Source: Diadema setosum (Eukaryota; Echinodermata; Echinoidea; Diadematoida; Diadematidae). From it: 64,000 nt of DNA. The notes below the pieces were generated by a model. It saw only the letters and a list, made by a program, of their open reading frames with translations. It was not told the DNA's origin and did no database searches. Shown here one piece after another: positions 33,992 to 49,044 of this stretch (within the stretch, counting starts at the first letter, position 1; every line of letters begins with the position of its first letter). The translations under genes and the position numbers were made by a program. The stretch is from positions 14,516,571 to 14,580,570 of the forward strand of contig NC_092685.1 of assembly GCF_964275005.1 (NCBI RefSeq), written 5' to 3'.

Positions 33992-36165
33992 ATATAGCGC
34001 AGTAGTTTGAAGATCACAATTCTGTGCATAACCTAAGCACGACAAGTAGCAGAATTTTTGTACTCCAACTTTATTCATTTTGTTTGATCCCTCAAGACTA
34101 GATTACTTAGAAAAACCTTCCATCCTTCTAAAGGCTGTCTTATATACACTGTACACACTAACAATATAATGTGTGCTAGAAAACTGAGGGATCGGAACAT
34201 ACCCATGTACATTAATGTGGTCAACACACATACATGCAGTACAAAACATGCTGCATGTGACAATGTGACATCTTCAAGAATATTTACTCAGTTAGATCTC
34301 CGTTGACAATTTTAGCACCATAGAGGCAAACAAATATAGCATTTCTCTGTACACATTTGAACAATCTAATAAGAACTATGTAAAACATTGAGAGAGCAAT
34401 ACAACTGCATAGCACAAACTTCATGAATAGGAACTCTCTGTCGCTTGAGAAGCAGAAAGACATAAACTTCACTCAACTTCACTGACCTTGTCTAGCATGG
34501 AAACCCTTCTGATTTGCACTTGACAAAGAAATATTGGTGACCTTGTATAAATATATATATCACAAACCCATCAGATACTGCTAGACAATCTTTTTGTTGT
34601 TGTTGTTTTTAGTATCGTTCAATTTGTGATAGGAGAGACTCTCAGCATTAAATAATGCATACATTCAAAAATTTGTTGATGTTTGTAACCTATCAAAATT
34701 ATACATCAGAATGAGAGAGAGAAAATCTTACCTGTAGGAAAGTTTCTTTGGAGAAAAGTAGTTTTTAAAGTGAGGGTCTTTAGAAGGGTACAGACTTGCT
34801 CCTTTAATACTGTGCAACAGAAATATGGGGTGTAAAGCTCTTTATCAACTGCTGTGAATTGACTTTAAGTATCGGAGCTTGTACAGAAGTTATGTTCTGA
34901 TGGTGATCCTGAACTTCAAGGTTAGCTAACTTTGAGGATAATATCTTGCCTTAGTTAGCCTATCTTGCTTAATTAGCCATCTGAATGTACCTAGAGTCTG
35001 TTTCAATTTTTGTGGGCTTTTCATGCACATTTCTATGCACTCTTTGAGTCAAAAGCTGAGAAACACACAGTCAAACCTTAGAACATTCATAAAAAAGACC
35101 CCATCTGTTTCAACCCTGTGTTCATGCTGTAAACTTTAAGGCATTAATGGAATGTGGGTTACCCTTCCAGAAAACACCTAAACTCCTACACCCACATTGT
35201 TGACACAATACATATTACTTCAGGTTTCCTGAAAACTGAACTTTTGTAACTTTTTGTTTAAGGATATATACATGGTCACACATACACCATTCATTTTCAT
35301 TATTTGAAAGAAAACAAGGCCGAGCAACACAGACCAAACATGTAGCTGGGGACTCACTACATTCAAAGTCTGATGATGTTTCAATCTTTTGTGCTGTACA
35401 ACAGATGATTCTGCCCCACATGTTCGACATGGTGCAGATAAACAATGACGAAAGGCATTTTACACATTGCACCTCCCTAGAAAGGTGTGTCTATTTTGAG
35501 CATCAATTCACCTATTACTCTTGTTCAGCGACAGCTAACCTACCCAATGCTCAGCGCTGACATATGTGATGATGGATGGGAAATAGTTTGCAATACCACT
35601 GGATTTCTTTTGTCCAAAGCAATTATATTGAAATAAAATCACACACTGCATGCAATGACATTGGAGGACAGTTGCCATTTTTTTCCTCCTATGCGTGACA
35701 AAAAATTCTCTAAATTCTTGGTGACTCCAGTTAAAGAATCACTGTTGGATCAAGGAATCATTTTGTGTCTAATGAATTTATCAGCTATGAATATTTGTCA
35801 TAAAATCACAACATATCACAATATTTTCACAAGTTTTGATAAACCCACCTTCTTGACACATTAGAGCTCTAGAAAATCACACAAGAAAGCCTTAGAAGTA
35901 TCTGCAATGACTGAAGAAACCTCAACCACACATTGACTGGCCTACCATTGAGTCCTGTAATCACATCCTAATCACCATTATTTGGGAGGTTGTATTTCCC
36001 CTTTACAAAGTTGTTAACTTACAGAGATTTGTTCTCTAACGAAAAATCTATGCAATTTGCAGAAACATTGTTACTGAACAGTGCTGGTTGAAAATACTGT
36101 ATTCAGAGACAGGGGTACAGCAAATTAAAATTCTTGACAAGCCTGAATGTAACAGATAGAAACTG
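33992..36165. other. AT-rich stretch, no gene recognised
   Basis: Only short frames on both strands. A donor-like CTACAG/GTAAGAT occurs on the minus strand near 34730, but no coding frame supports an exon. Confidence 0.5.
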
Positions 36166-36266
36166 GCTATTATTATTATTATTATCATTATTATCATCAT
36201 CATCACCATCATTGTTATCATTATTACTATTATTATTATTATTAATATTATTATCATCATCATCAC

Positions 36267-36339
<73 letters not shown>

Positions 36340-36370
36340 ATTATTATCATCATCACCATTATTATTATTA

Positions 36371-36405
<35 letters not shown>

Positions 36406-36499
36406 ATTACTATTATCATCATCATCATTATCATTATTATCATTATCAATATTATCATCATCATTATCATTATTAATATTATCATCATCATCATTATTA

Positions 36500-36573
<74 letters not shown>

Positions 36574-36600
36574 GGTAGTAGTAGCAGTAGTAGTAGTAGT
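36166..36600. repeat. (ATT/ATC)n trinucleotide microsatellite, about 435 bp
   Basis: A long ATT repeat with interspersed ATC units runs into GTA repeats at the right end. It yields a 203-residue poly-Ile/Met frame on the minus strand and a poly-Leu/Ser frame on the plus strand. Both are simple-repeat artefacts. Confidence 0.96.
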
Positions 36601-39600
36601 ATGAACAATACTTTAAGTAATCCTATAATAAATGCCAGACACTTCTTCCCCATCCCCACAGTGGAATATAATGTGAGGACATTAGTGTGCTTTAAAACTG
36701 AGAAAGTCTTTGTGCCAGCCCTGAAGAATATTTGCCCCTTTCCAAGACAATCCTAACTACCAACAGGTCATCTAATTACACAGACAAGGGGGTTTTGATT
36801 CCATCTTATAGCAAAACATCACCATGTTGCAAAATATCCTTACTCCTTGTGCACACACACACACACAAGATACAAACAGAACAGTTTCAACTGACAAAAC
36901 ATTTGTGGTCGTCAACCCATATACCCAATGGTCTAGATATCCGGATTCAAAAGACAAAAGTGTGATGAATTATTTCTGACTGTTGACATGCTATTAGCCG
37001 TATTCACACTCGAAAGCTGTCACATTTCGCAGCATGATGCGAAAACTGATTTAATTTGCCACCGTTCACACATACCAAAAAAAAAAAAATCACTTTGCCA
37101 CAAATGGAGCATTTTGAATCACCAGACTGGGCATGCTTTTTTTATTGGAGCATTTGAACCAATTGTGGTGAGTGGCATTATGTGATTTTATGAAAAAAAA
37201 AATTGATGATTTCTTCATGTGCCAGTCACACATACCACACAGGCAAACTATCACAAGAGTTTCTAAAACATTCAAGCTAGTCTAATTTTTATTGCAATGT
37301 GTATCGCAAGAGTTGACAATTCTTTTCTGTATCCACACAGAATTAAAGGTTTTCGCATCGCATGGTGAAAATCCATTTCAAAACCTGTTAATTTTGAATG
37401 TATGTGAATTGAACAATTGAGTGATTAGCTCAAACATCACGCTGCTTCTAAATTCCAATGGGTATTTAATTTTGTGATTTTCTCTTAAAGAGAAAATGAT
37501 CGTTGTAATAGCCCTACTGAAACTTTTTTTTGAGCGAGTTGGCCAAAAGTTGTGTTCAATGTCAATGAATGTTTTTTCTTCTTCAATCTTCTTCTTCAAA
37601 TATTTATCCACAGCATAGCCTACAGTTTATAGTTCATAAGTTTACAGTCAAAGCCTTGCCTGACCTAGCATCAAGGCAAATTCCATCTCAACACATGGAC
37701 TAAGGGGACACGAAAGGCTTGCCGTTTCACATCTGGGAATGACTCTGAATTTGAATACAGTTTGATGACACTAGACAATTTCTGCCAAATATCTGAAAAT
37801 GGGCATGTGATTTCAAAACAGAGATTTCATCCTGTCCTACAGTGTAGTTCATTGGTTCCCATTTATCAACGAGGATATATGAAACTGCTCCTTTGAATTT
37901 GTTCCATTATTCATGCATGCCAAGGGCATCTACTGTATGGGCTGCTTTTATACAAGATGACAAATTTCATGTGAGCAGTAAACCTAGACCTCAATTCCAG
38001 GGTTTTACAACTCACCACAATACCAGCAAAAAGTGCTGAGAACAGAAATTGCAAAAGAGTTAATTGTGCAAACCCAATTATTGGACTGACAAACGAAATA
38101 TATGTATCTCCTACATTATCACGGGGTCACAGAGATTACATGAAGAAGTGAATCTTCATGAAGGTATTCCCCTTAACACATGACAAGATGATTTATTTTG
38201 TGATACATTGCATTTTCTCAATGTCCCCATTATCTATCTGCATGCATTCAAACATACATAGGTGGGACTAAGAAAGACAAGATTGCACAATGTCACCATA
38301 ACTCTTTTTCCACACCCCTCCTTGACGACAACAATGTGGTAAGTTTTCTGTCTCCATTCTATCACAAACTTCCCATGTGACAGCTCACATAAATCACTCG
38401 GCAAAAGCACAATGCATCTTCTGATGGACGTTAATACCTATCATCGAGATAACAATCGTGTCATTCATTCTTCCCAAGCCCGAAACATGGTGCTCTGAGA
38501 GATGAAAAATATAGAGAATTGTTAATAGATCGGTTGGATGAGCGCCAGTGGGTGCACACCTCCAGAGATATCTTTACAGAGTTAATACCCTCATGGTTCT
38601 CACATGATGATATATATGCTCAGGAGAAGTGTTGACGATAAGGCTTTATCAGCATGCATCACCTACGATATATGTATTACAAGGCAAGCTGCTAATGCTC
38701 TGAATGTCATATAAAGCATTAAGCAACTTTCTGTGAAATAACGACTGCTTTGAGTGAAAGTGTACTTTTTTTGGCTGGACAGTACAACAAACAAAAAGTG
38801 ATTACCTGTATCAGATAATTGTGGTCTGTTTTTCTTCGCTAATTGCTTCACTCTCGCAATTTGTCATTCAACAAAACAAAATAAGAGCCATGGGAACAGA
38901 ATTTTTCACTTCACTTCCTGTCCAAGTCCAGCCCAGATAGTTAGATAGCCAGGTAGGTCAAAATGCCCCGTTGCTCGCTCTCAGTCACATGCTCATTTCA
39001 CAAACCCCCGCAAACAAAACATAAGAGCATTGCGTAATAAGCCAATCCTGGCCTGATAGCTCGCTCAGCCTAAATCAGTGCTGAACACTGTCATTGCAGA
39101 GGTAGCAGTACTTTTCTTCAGGGATGCCATACAAACCTTTTCGTGCTTTGAGTTCCATTTTGCACAGAAAATTCCATACTATTGTACACACTTTCCAAAG
39201 TCCCTCGCATAAAAAAGGGTTAAACTACCAGCATAGCATGCATATCCCCAGCCATATCTCTGTGAACAATAAATTGCATTACAACATTGCATATTTTTGT
39301 TTCCTTTCTTCTACAAAACTTTAAAAAAAAAAGAAGAAAAATAACATACCTTCAGGCTTCAGCATCTACCAATGACTAACAGCTGATCTACAATCTCCTA
39401 CAAATCTGTTTTTGATTTTCCACAAGTTCTTCATTCTGGAAGCAGATTTAGCTGCCCGCAGACAACACACTCTTTGGGTTCCAGAAGTCAGTGTACTGGT
39501 GCTGGAGTATACCAATGTTGCTCCTTGGTGCGCCATGAAGAAAACATGATGGTGTAAAACCAGTTATGTATATGCAAAATGAGGTGTGTTTTTCTTCTTT

Positions 39601-39803
39601 TTCATTATCATACTTTGCAAACATCCATGTTTGATCTGCACATCTTCAAGGTACTTGCACCATACCTTCTCGACTGATGTTAGCATTGCTTGACTACAGA
39701 CTCGGCCGCACACTCTGTCATCTCGTCGGGGAGGTGGATGCAGCGCTAGGCAACCATGATGGGCGAGGCACGGAGGAAAAAAAAAATAACCCATCCAATC
39801 TTT
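36601..39803. other. AT-rich stretch downstream of LRRC57 (includes its probable 3' UTR)
   Basis: The right-hand end is expected to hold the LRRC57 3' UTR on the minus strand. No clear minus-strand AATAAA lies close to the stop. No other coding exon could be supported. Confidence 0.5.
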
Positions 39804-39845
39804 TCAGAACATCTTCTTCTTGGCAGCAGTATATCTCTCCATATA
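39804..39845 (-). CDS. LRRC57: LRRC57-type gene, terminal exon (13 codons and stop)
   Basis: This is the last exon on the minus strand: acceptor ACCAACACAG, then the residues Y-M-E-R-Y-T-A-A-K-K-K-M-F and TGA. Joined in phase 0 to the upstream exon, the C-terminus reads ELEGYET-YMERYTAAKKKMF. This matches the known LRRC57 end (ELEGYDKYMERFTATKKK...) in both length and pattern. That match across a splice junction is the main evidence for the exon, which is far too short to stand alone. Longer reading frames that overlap it run into the intron and are shadows. Confidence 0.88.
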   Translation of the reverse strand, partial: YMERYTAAKKKMF

Positions 39846-42383
<2,538 letters not shown>

Positions 42384-42566
42384 AGAGCTAGTTTTCAAAT
42401 AATAACATGAGACATATCAAGTCCACTATGCTCATTGTTTAAGTATGTGACCTAGCGGAGATTACTGGACGCTGCAATACTTATCACAGAGTGACTAAAT
42501 GTGTGTCACAATGGCTTTCATGTACTTATAATGATATGCTGTTGCTAGGTTACAGCATCAAACAAC
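42384..42566. repeat. Direct repeat, copy A
   Basis: Shares CAAGTCCACTATGCTCATTG, then GTGACCTAGCGG, GAGATTACTGGAC, TGCAATACTTATCAC and GCTGTTGCTAGG with 42985-43170 in the same order and spacing. The two copies are about 85% alike by eye. Confidence 0.8.
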
Positions 42567-42679
42567 ATAAATAGATGACTGAATGAACAGAAAGATATAG
42601 AAATATATTGATGAATGAATACATGTATTTGTATATAACATATCTATTTTTTTTTTTTTAGTTATTCAATGCATATATA

Positions 42680-42842
42680 TGCTGGGCTTGACACTGACTT
42701 TTTTTTCTTCAGTGGCCCATTTTGGCCACTAAAATCTTTACATTTGAAATTGAAATTTGAATATAAATTTGGAGGCCCAAGATAAATTTTTGGTGGCCCA
42801 GGGCCACTCAGCCACCAGGCCACTGCTGATGTCGAGCCCTGA
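42680..42842. mobile_element. Short inverted-repeat element between the direct repeats
   Basis: The left end CTGGGCTTGACACTGAC is mirrored by the right end TGATGTCGAGCCCTG. Internal GTGGCCCA and TGGCCACT motifs are repeated. GGGCTCGACAT-type ends with internal GGCCCA/GGCCACT runs resemble a widespread non-autonomous DNA-element family, but the superfamily cannot be fixed because no clear target duplication is visible. Confidence 0.5.
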
Positions 42843-42984
42843 TGTATGTATGTATGTATGTATGTATGTATATTTATATATATGTATAATATATGGAGAG
42901 GGAGAGACAGACAGACAGACAGAGAAAGAAAAGAGAAATAGTAAGAGATTTATGAATATTCAAAATAGAGAGGTGAATGTAGAT

Positions 42985-43170
42985 ATAGCTAGTACTGAAA
43001 ATCACATGAGACATAACAGTCCACTATGCTCATTGTTGAGATACGTGACCTAGCGGGCATTTGGAGATTACTGGACCCTGCAATACTTATCACTGAGTGA
43101 CTAAACGTGTGTCACTATAGTTGGCATGTACTTTCCATGATAAGCTGTTGCTAGGATGCAGTATTAAACA
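42985..43170. repeat. Direct repeat, copy B
   Basis: Second copy of the unit at 42384, about 600 bp away in the same orientation. It contains an extra CATTTG segment after CTAGCGGG. Both copies are preceded by a similar A/G-rich tract, so the duplicated unit may be somewhat longer than marked. Confidence 0.8.
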
Positions 43171-46100
43171 AAACAGAGATCTCTTTGACATCAACCTTCT
43201 ATGACTGGGAAACATATTCAGCAGACCTATGTTCCACCCACCCTCCAAATTACCTAGTTCTAAACTCCCATGAACATGAGGTAGAAAATAAAAAATAAAA
43301 CGAGTCACTGCAATAGCATGGTATTTTCTAGGTAACTACCCACTCATGGCCATACCAACTTGGTGGTTAAGAGAGTCAATGTTAGTAGCCCTCTTGCTAT
43401 TTTCACCAAATGATGATGATTAAGCCATTCTTGTCTAGCACATATCCCCCAAAAATGTACTGATGAGTTTACAAGGGAGAAAATATGTACAGCTTCGGAT
43501 TAATCCAGACAGACAGAAAGTAAACAATTTGTATATAGACACAGAAATGACTAATTTCATAACAGAGAAAGTAAAATATCTCGGCGCACTCACAGAAAAC
43601 AAAAAACAAAAACACAACTGCTCATCAATTTGAATAGGAGTCATTTCAAATGGAGACTTAAGAGATCTTTACTTAAAAATCTGCTCTGATCTTAATAGAT
43701 TCTATGGATATAAGACCAGAATCTATTTAAATATGAAAAGAGTCCACTCACAATTTGATCAGATTGTGAATAGAAACCTTGTAAGTCCAAATCTGACATG
43801 ATTCCTAATATTTAAAAAAAAAAAGTTTGTTTTCATTTGTGCTCATTGGTTTTGTTTCTGCTTCATGCCAAGTGCTACCCTTTCTTGTGCACAGTATCAG
43901 TGCAATGTTATTGAAACAGTTCCTTCTCCAATACTGCACCTAATTATCATTGCTACCGTAATATCATACCGTTTCTAGGCAGATGCAAGAAGCTCAATAA
44001 TTTAATAGGTCTGAGCTGTTTTATTTTGTGCAGAACTCTACACCTTATCCACAACATTTCTCTTCTCCTTTTGATCTCGTTGGCCGCGGGGGCAAATCCC
44101 AAACTTCCTCGTCTCTCCCAAGGGCCAAATTAATGTTTCCACTGGTAACCGGGGGCCCTACCATACACAGTATAATGAGCAAACTTGGCTCCGTCCGTGC
44201 AGAAAAACAAAGCCTGCAAAATCATCAGACAAAAACAAACAATAGGTGCGGAAAACCAACTTTATTCACACTCAATTGAGCAGACACAAAAAAGCACACA
44301 TGTTTTTCTACTTTCTTTTGCCTTTAAAGAAACTATTGTACCGCTAGGAACACTTAAAAGGGCTTCAAAGTGCACGTGAAACTTTACTAGCTTTACTACA
44401 AGCCACATCATAAGCCTAGATGAATAGTTAATTAATGGCATTTCCACTACTGATACAGATATTCATGGGGCAAAGAGCAGTTGAAGACCTGAAGAGTATG
44501 TCAAATTTTAGTCACTCAAGTTTGCTGTCAGCCATCTTGTAACTCTATACCTAGCCAAATTTAAGGAATTTCCACTCCTGCATGGATATGCTTCCACATG
44601 CTGAGTCTTCTTTTTCTTAAATTTTGTCAAAAACTAATGGGCAAAAAAAAAAAAAAAAACAGCTTTATCAATTACACTGCTACTGATCTGAAGATGGCTT
44701 TCACAAATAAACCTTGAAAATGATGTGCTGATATTCTGTTTGTTTGGGGTGGTTTCAGAATCTAAAGGTTGGTGGGGAATTGTTAGGTTTTTAAAATATG
44801 CTTTTATTTATTTATTATTATTTTTTTAGCTATTAGGGTGTTTGGAATCATCGCATTTCAATACTTTTATGAGACCTAGAAAGACCCATGTGGCAAATAT
44901 GTTAGAAAATGTTGGAAATTACTGCATGAACACAAACACACACACACACACACAAAAAAAAACCCCAAATCACTCAGCTCTGTGCCTTTGACAACTCTTC
45001 GCTTGTCACTTCAGCGGAAATGTGACATTTTGAGTTTCAATATCAACGAAAGCCACTCATTACACTGGTGAAAAACGGAGCACGAATATCTGCGGCAAAA
45101 TAAAACATTCATGCTATCTGATGAACCTTGCTTATCAAACAATCCCGTTTAAGAGTCAGCATTTCAGAGAGATTTCAAAGACGATAGTCACGCGATGCAG
45201 GAGAGAACAGACCGCCCAACACCTCTGGCTTAACCCATTGAGGGTCAGGGACTCTGTGCAGCCACGGCTTGGAGCCCGCAGATACGGGAGCCCACCGCGT
45301 GCGACGGGGTGGGTTTGCAGAGCAAATTAGGAGCTGATATGGGTCATACAGGATGAAGAGCTCAACAAATCATCCCCTGGGATACTTTTGTCGAGCATCC
45401 TGCCCAGACCACCCTGTCCAACAGCAGCGCAACCCCAACAAAACAGGAGGGGGGAGAGACAGGAACACCGATGGGAGCTCGGCAACAGTGGTTCAAGTTC
45501 AAGGTATATAGAGAGCAACGTACATATCGCACCGACTTCCGATTGCTTCTGACACCGGCAGCCTCCCACAGGAAAGGGACCCGTACAAAAGTGGATTGAC
45601 GAGAATTGGGGCTTTTTGGTTTGATCGTGTGATGTTTGGGGGGAGGGAGGGTACGGGGTGGGGGCAGGGGTTGGGAATGGTTGGTTGGGAGACAACTTAA
45701 TGACACTTACACGCAAGGATGCTTGATAGATATGGCACACTTTTTATTTTTAGACAAACGGAGAGTGGGAAGGAGAACGAGAGAAAGAAATACAGAATGA
45801 ACTGTAAGAGAACTTTGCGAAACCTTCATGTGGTACGAAAAGAAAATGAGCACATGCAAAGTACAAGGGAAAGTTCTGTAACCTGTGGGAAACACTGCTT
45901 TGTAAAACCATCAAAATAAAGTGAGTCAAATACTCTTTCTACACAAAAAGTTATTAAGTGCACGAATCAATTTTTCATCTACTGAGAATCACGATCCACA
46001 CATTTCACATAGGATATCTCCAGCATGACAAATGCAATGGTAAACTGGAATCACCATATGAATCCCACAAAGTCTTTTTCACTCTCTTCATGAGTAATAG

Positions 46101-46742
46101 AAGACAGCATGTATCAAATTTCTTTTTTTTCTTCATATTTTCTAAAGTTCTGTTTATTATGTGTATTATACCCTGATGAATCCGCTGAAGTCTTCTTTAT
46201 ATGATAATGTGAATAAAGAATGCTGTTATATGATATTTGAAGGTTTGCATGGTGGTAATATTAACATAGGAAGGGGTTTGAAGTACACCATATCTCATGG
46301 TGGTACATCATGGTGTACCCCAAACCTCTCCCTCTATGTTTATAATAATTGAAATCATGTTGTCAGTTCTACAGTACAGATCTGTTAGTGAAGCATGGTG
46401 GGGAACATTCTACAATCTTAAATCCATCAAAAGGGCCATTCACTTCGCCATTGACAAATCGAAATAGTGCAACATAAGTCGTTAGGCAACCGCATCAAAA
46501 GCCATGGGAAACATTGCCAGAAATATTGCCACTCGAATGTGACTTTTCTAACTGTGCATGAAGTTTGTCATGACATTTCAAAATGAAAATGCTCACTGCA
46601 TAAAAAAAGTGATATTTGTTACATGACTTCGATGTAATGCTCGGATTTCTCCCTGCCTGCAGCGTTGCACAAAATGTACAGCTAGCCACCCAGGTTTGTG
46701 ATATTACACAAGAAGAAGCAGAACCACGAAACCATCACCAGA
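43171..46742. other. Non-coding stretch, no gene recognised
   Basis: A CA tract near 44935-44955 and several A runs. The GC-richer segment 45180-45700 gives antisense Pro/Ser/Cys-rich frames of 114 and 137 codons, with no recognisable domain or splice pattern. AT-rich sequence follows. Confidence 0.5.
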
Positions 46743-46985
46743 TACTGTATATGCCATATAATTCGCGAGTCTAAATTTTCACGAATCGCGAATTCCCGAC
46801 GATTTCGCGAGTGGTTAAATTCACGATCGTGGAGTCTGTACTGAACGGAGAAATGTACACGCGTACGTCACATCCACATCGGGATCAGAGTCAATATTTT
46901 CGTGAGTCTTTAATTTCGCAAATAGCACCCGACTCGCGAAATTCGCAAAAATAAAAACCTCGCAAAATATCCGGCGTATACAGTA
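46743..46985. mobile_element. Short terminal-inverted-repeat element (TACTGTA...CGCG type), copy 2
   Basis: The left end TACTGTATATGCC followed by ATATAATTCGCGAG is matched by the reverse complement of the right end, TACTGTATACGCC then GGATATTTTGCGAGG, with about 27-bp arms. The interior is rich in TTCGCGA/TCGCGAA units in both orientations. It is 243 bp with no coding capacity, so a MITE is likely. Confidence 0.75.
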
Positions 46986-47223
46986 GTAGATAGTTCTCAT
47001 CCATGTGCAAGGGTAACTAATTTTTTCTAGCAAGTCTAGCAAGATTTATTTCATGCAAAATGAAGATACTTTGGCTCATTTTTCTCTTATATACCAAAGC
47101 AAGAGAGAGAAGCTGGGACAGCTGAAGGAAGAGAGAGAATGAGAGAAACTGATAGATGCATTCACATTTTAACAGGTGCAGTCATGCATTTTATGATATT
47201 ATATAAAGATGATTTTTTTACTT

Positions 47224-47583
47224 GAGCGGTGAGATGGCTCAGTCGGTAGCATGTCTGCCTCACGATCCTATGGGCCAGGGTTCGAACCCGCGACTGGACT
47301 GAGCAATGTTGTGTGTAAGTATACCGTCCCCTCTAGCAAGAGGCAAAACACTCTGTCCCTCAGATGGGACATAAAATGGAGGTCCCGCGTACGAGAGAGT
47401 CACAACTTCATGCCCGTAAAAGATCCCGCTTCATTCATTCATCACAAAGAGCAGGGTGTCTAACCCGGTGAAGTGGTCCCACCTCACATCCAACTGGACC
47501 CCATGGAAGACCAGCTTAACATAGCTAAATATGGGCTATCCAGCCATCTTCTCAGATGGACAATGTACAAACAAACAAAACAA
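47224..47583 (+). mobile_element. tRNA-derived SINE, copy 2
   Basis: The A box TGGCTCAGTCGG is at 47235-47246 and the B box GGTTCGAACCC at 47279-47289, both close to the eukaryotic tRNA consensus. The body GAGCAATGTTGTGTGTAA and the 3' part ATATGGGCTATCCAGCCATC are shared with the copy at 3973. It ends in a CAAA-rich tail. Its boxes are better preserved than in copy 1, so this copy may be younger. An overlapping reading frame is not a gene. Confidence 0.88.
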
Positions 47584-47880
47584 ACTTTCAAACCACAAGA
47601 CACAGGCCTATATTTATTATGTACCCCATGATTCCAGCTTAATTAGGGTAGTTGCATTCAGGAAAGTTCTAACTATTCACACAATATAGAGGGTTTGTGA
47701 ATGTTACATCTATGTGTCTGTCATGTTCATTCAGGATTTTTCCTGCTGGGAAATGAAGAAAGGTGCACAAACAAACCTTAATGATTATATGCAACCCCTA
47801 TTCAGGAGGCCTTACAGAGTCGAGTCAGACTCTGAAGGAGCAGCTATTTTGCGGCTAGACAAATGCCAAATCCTAGGTCT
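47584..47880. other. Short AT-rich spacer, nothing recognised
   Basis: Sequence between the SINE and the TTAA fold-back element; no gene or repeat seen. Confidence 0.6.
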
Positions 47881-48446
47881 TTAAAGGGAAGATAAACCCC
47901 AAGAACAATGTGGATTGAGTGAAAGCAGCAACATTAGTAGAACACATCAGTGAAAGTTTGAAGAAAATCGGACAATCGATGCAAAAGTTATGAATTTTTA
48001 AAGTTTTGGTGTTGGAACCGCTGGATGAGGAGACTACTAGAGATTATGACGTATGAGTGGACTACAATATCAAGAAAATATACAGAAAATACTACAAAAA
48101 TCCATTTTTCATGAAAATTACAAATTCCATCAACTTGATATTGACATATGTTAAGGGTAGCAATTATTCCCCCTGCTTTCTGAAAGCGGTTGGTCCACTG
48201 CTCTTTCATAATTCTAGAAAAGTGAATTTTTGTTGAATATCCTTTATATTTTCTTTGTATTGTTGTCCACTCATACGTCATATCCTCTAGTAGTCTCCTC
48301 ATCCAGCGGTTCCAACACCAAAACTTTAAAAATTCATAACTTTTGCATCGATTGTCCGATTTTTCTCAAACATTCACTGATGTGTTCTACTAATGTTGCT
48401 GCTTTCACTCAATCCACATTGCTCTTTGGGTTTACCTTCCCTTTAA
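47881..48446. mobile_element. TTAA-ended fold-back element with about 215-bp arms
   Basis: The left arm opens TTAAAGGGAAGATAAACC and the right arm closes GGTTTACCTTCCCTTTAA. The arms stay complementary for roughly 215 bp at about 95% identity, through GATTGAGTGAAAGCAGCAAC, CGGACAATCGATGCAAAAG and GGAACCGCTGGATGAGG, around a centre of about 130 bp. Ends in TTAA recall piggyBac-type target sites, but arms this long with no transposase make it a non-autonomous fold-back element. Reading frames on both strands are by-products of the symmetry. Confidence 0.88.
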
Positions 48447-49044
48447 ATAGCAAAAGTGTCAGCACATTTTTGTCCAGGCCATTCAGTATAATTTCTGGTC
48501 GGGAAGTTCAAGAGTAGAAATGAAAAAGAGAAAAGAAAAATGATTTCACACTCGCACGTGCATGAGGAAATAACATCTGAAAGACACGCTTCCGCACAAA
48601 TGAGCATTGCATTGTAAGCTTTGTTCTGTTTCCAGAAATATTCCGGAAAATTGCGGCAGAGAAAGCAGTCCACCATTTAATGGTGATTTCATCCTTGAAA
48701 TGCTGCAATAATGGACAAAAATAGTGACTTCATCCCCCGATTCATCCAGATGTGGCATTCTGTTCACATTCAGCAACCCTGTTACGGGTGGACAGATGTC
48801 GCATGAGAACCCTACAAAACATCCCTGATATCCTGGCAAGGAGTATGTTTGCCTCACTCCTTCCACGTGTCATTCCGTGGTCACGTGCAGAGACAATTTG
48901 GCAGATTTATACAAGTCAGAACGCCATGTCATTGAAAAAAAGAAAAAGAAGATGCAGACAAAAAAAAAAGTATTTTAAAGCACACGACAGCTCAGAAAGT
49001 AATTTCCTAAATGAGGCATGAAGAGTGGCGTGTGGAGCACACCT
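48447..49044. other. Non-coding stretch, no gene recognised
   Basis: Overlapping antisense frames of 66-106 codons occur, but they are mutually exclusive and show no domain. A-rich tract at about 48935-48972. Confidence 0.5.

Noticed and set aside
36048..36659. 203-residue minus-strand and 156-residue plus-strand frames
   Set aside because: They are translations of the ATT/ATC microsatellite (poly-Ile/Met and poly-Leu/Ser), not proteins.
38663..38851. Donor-like site after a Lys-rich minus-strand frame
   Set aside because: The ACAG/GTAATC donor is weak, and the short frame has no recognisable similarity or upstream acceptor.
45327..45740. 137- and 114-codon minus-strand frames rich in Pro, Ser and Cys
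   Set aside because: Two overlapping frames over a GC-rich, low-complexity stretch. No domain, and no splice partner joins them to LRRC57.
47224..47300. Possible functional tRNA gene
   Set aside because: The A and B boxes are present but the cloverleaf stems do not close, and the same head is linked to a shared body in two copies, so it is a SINE.
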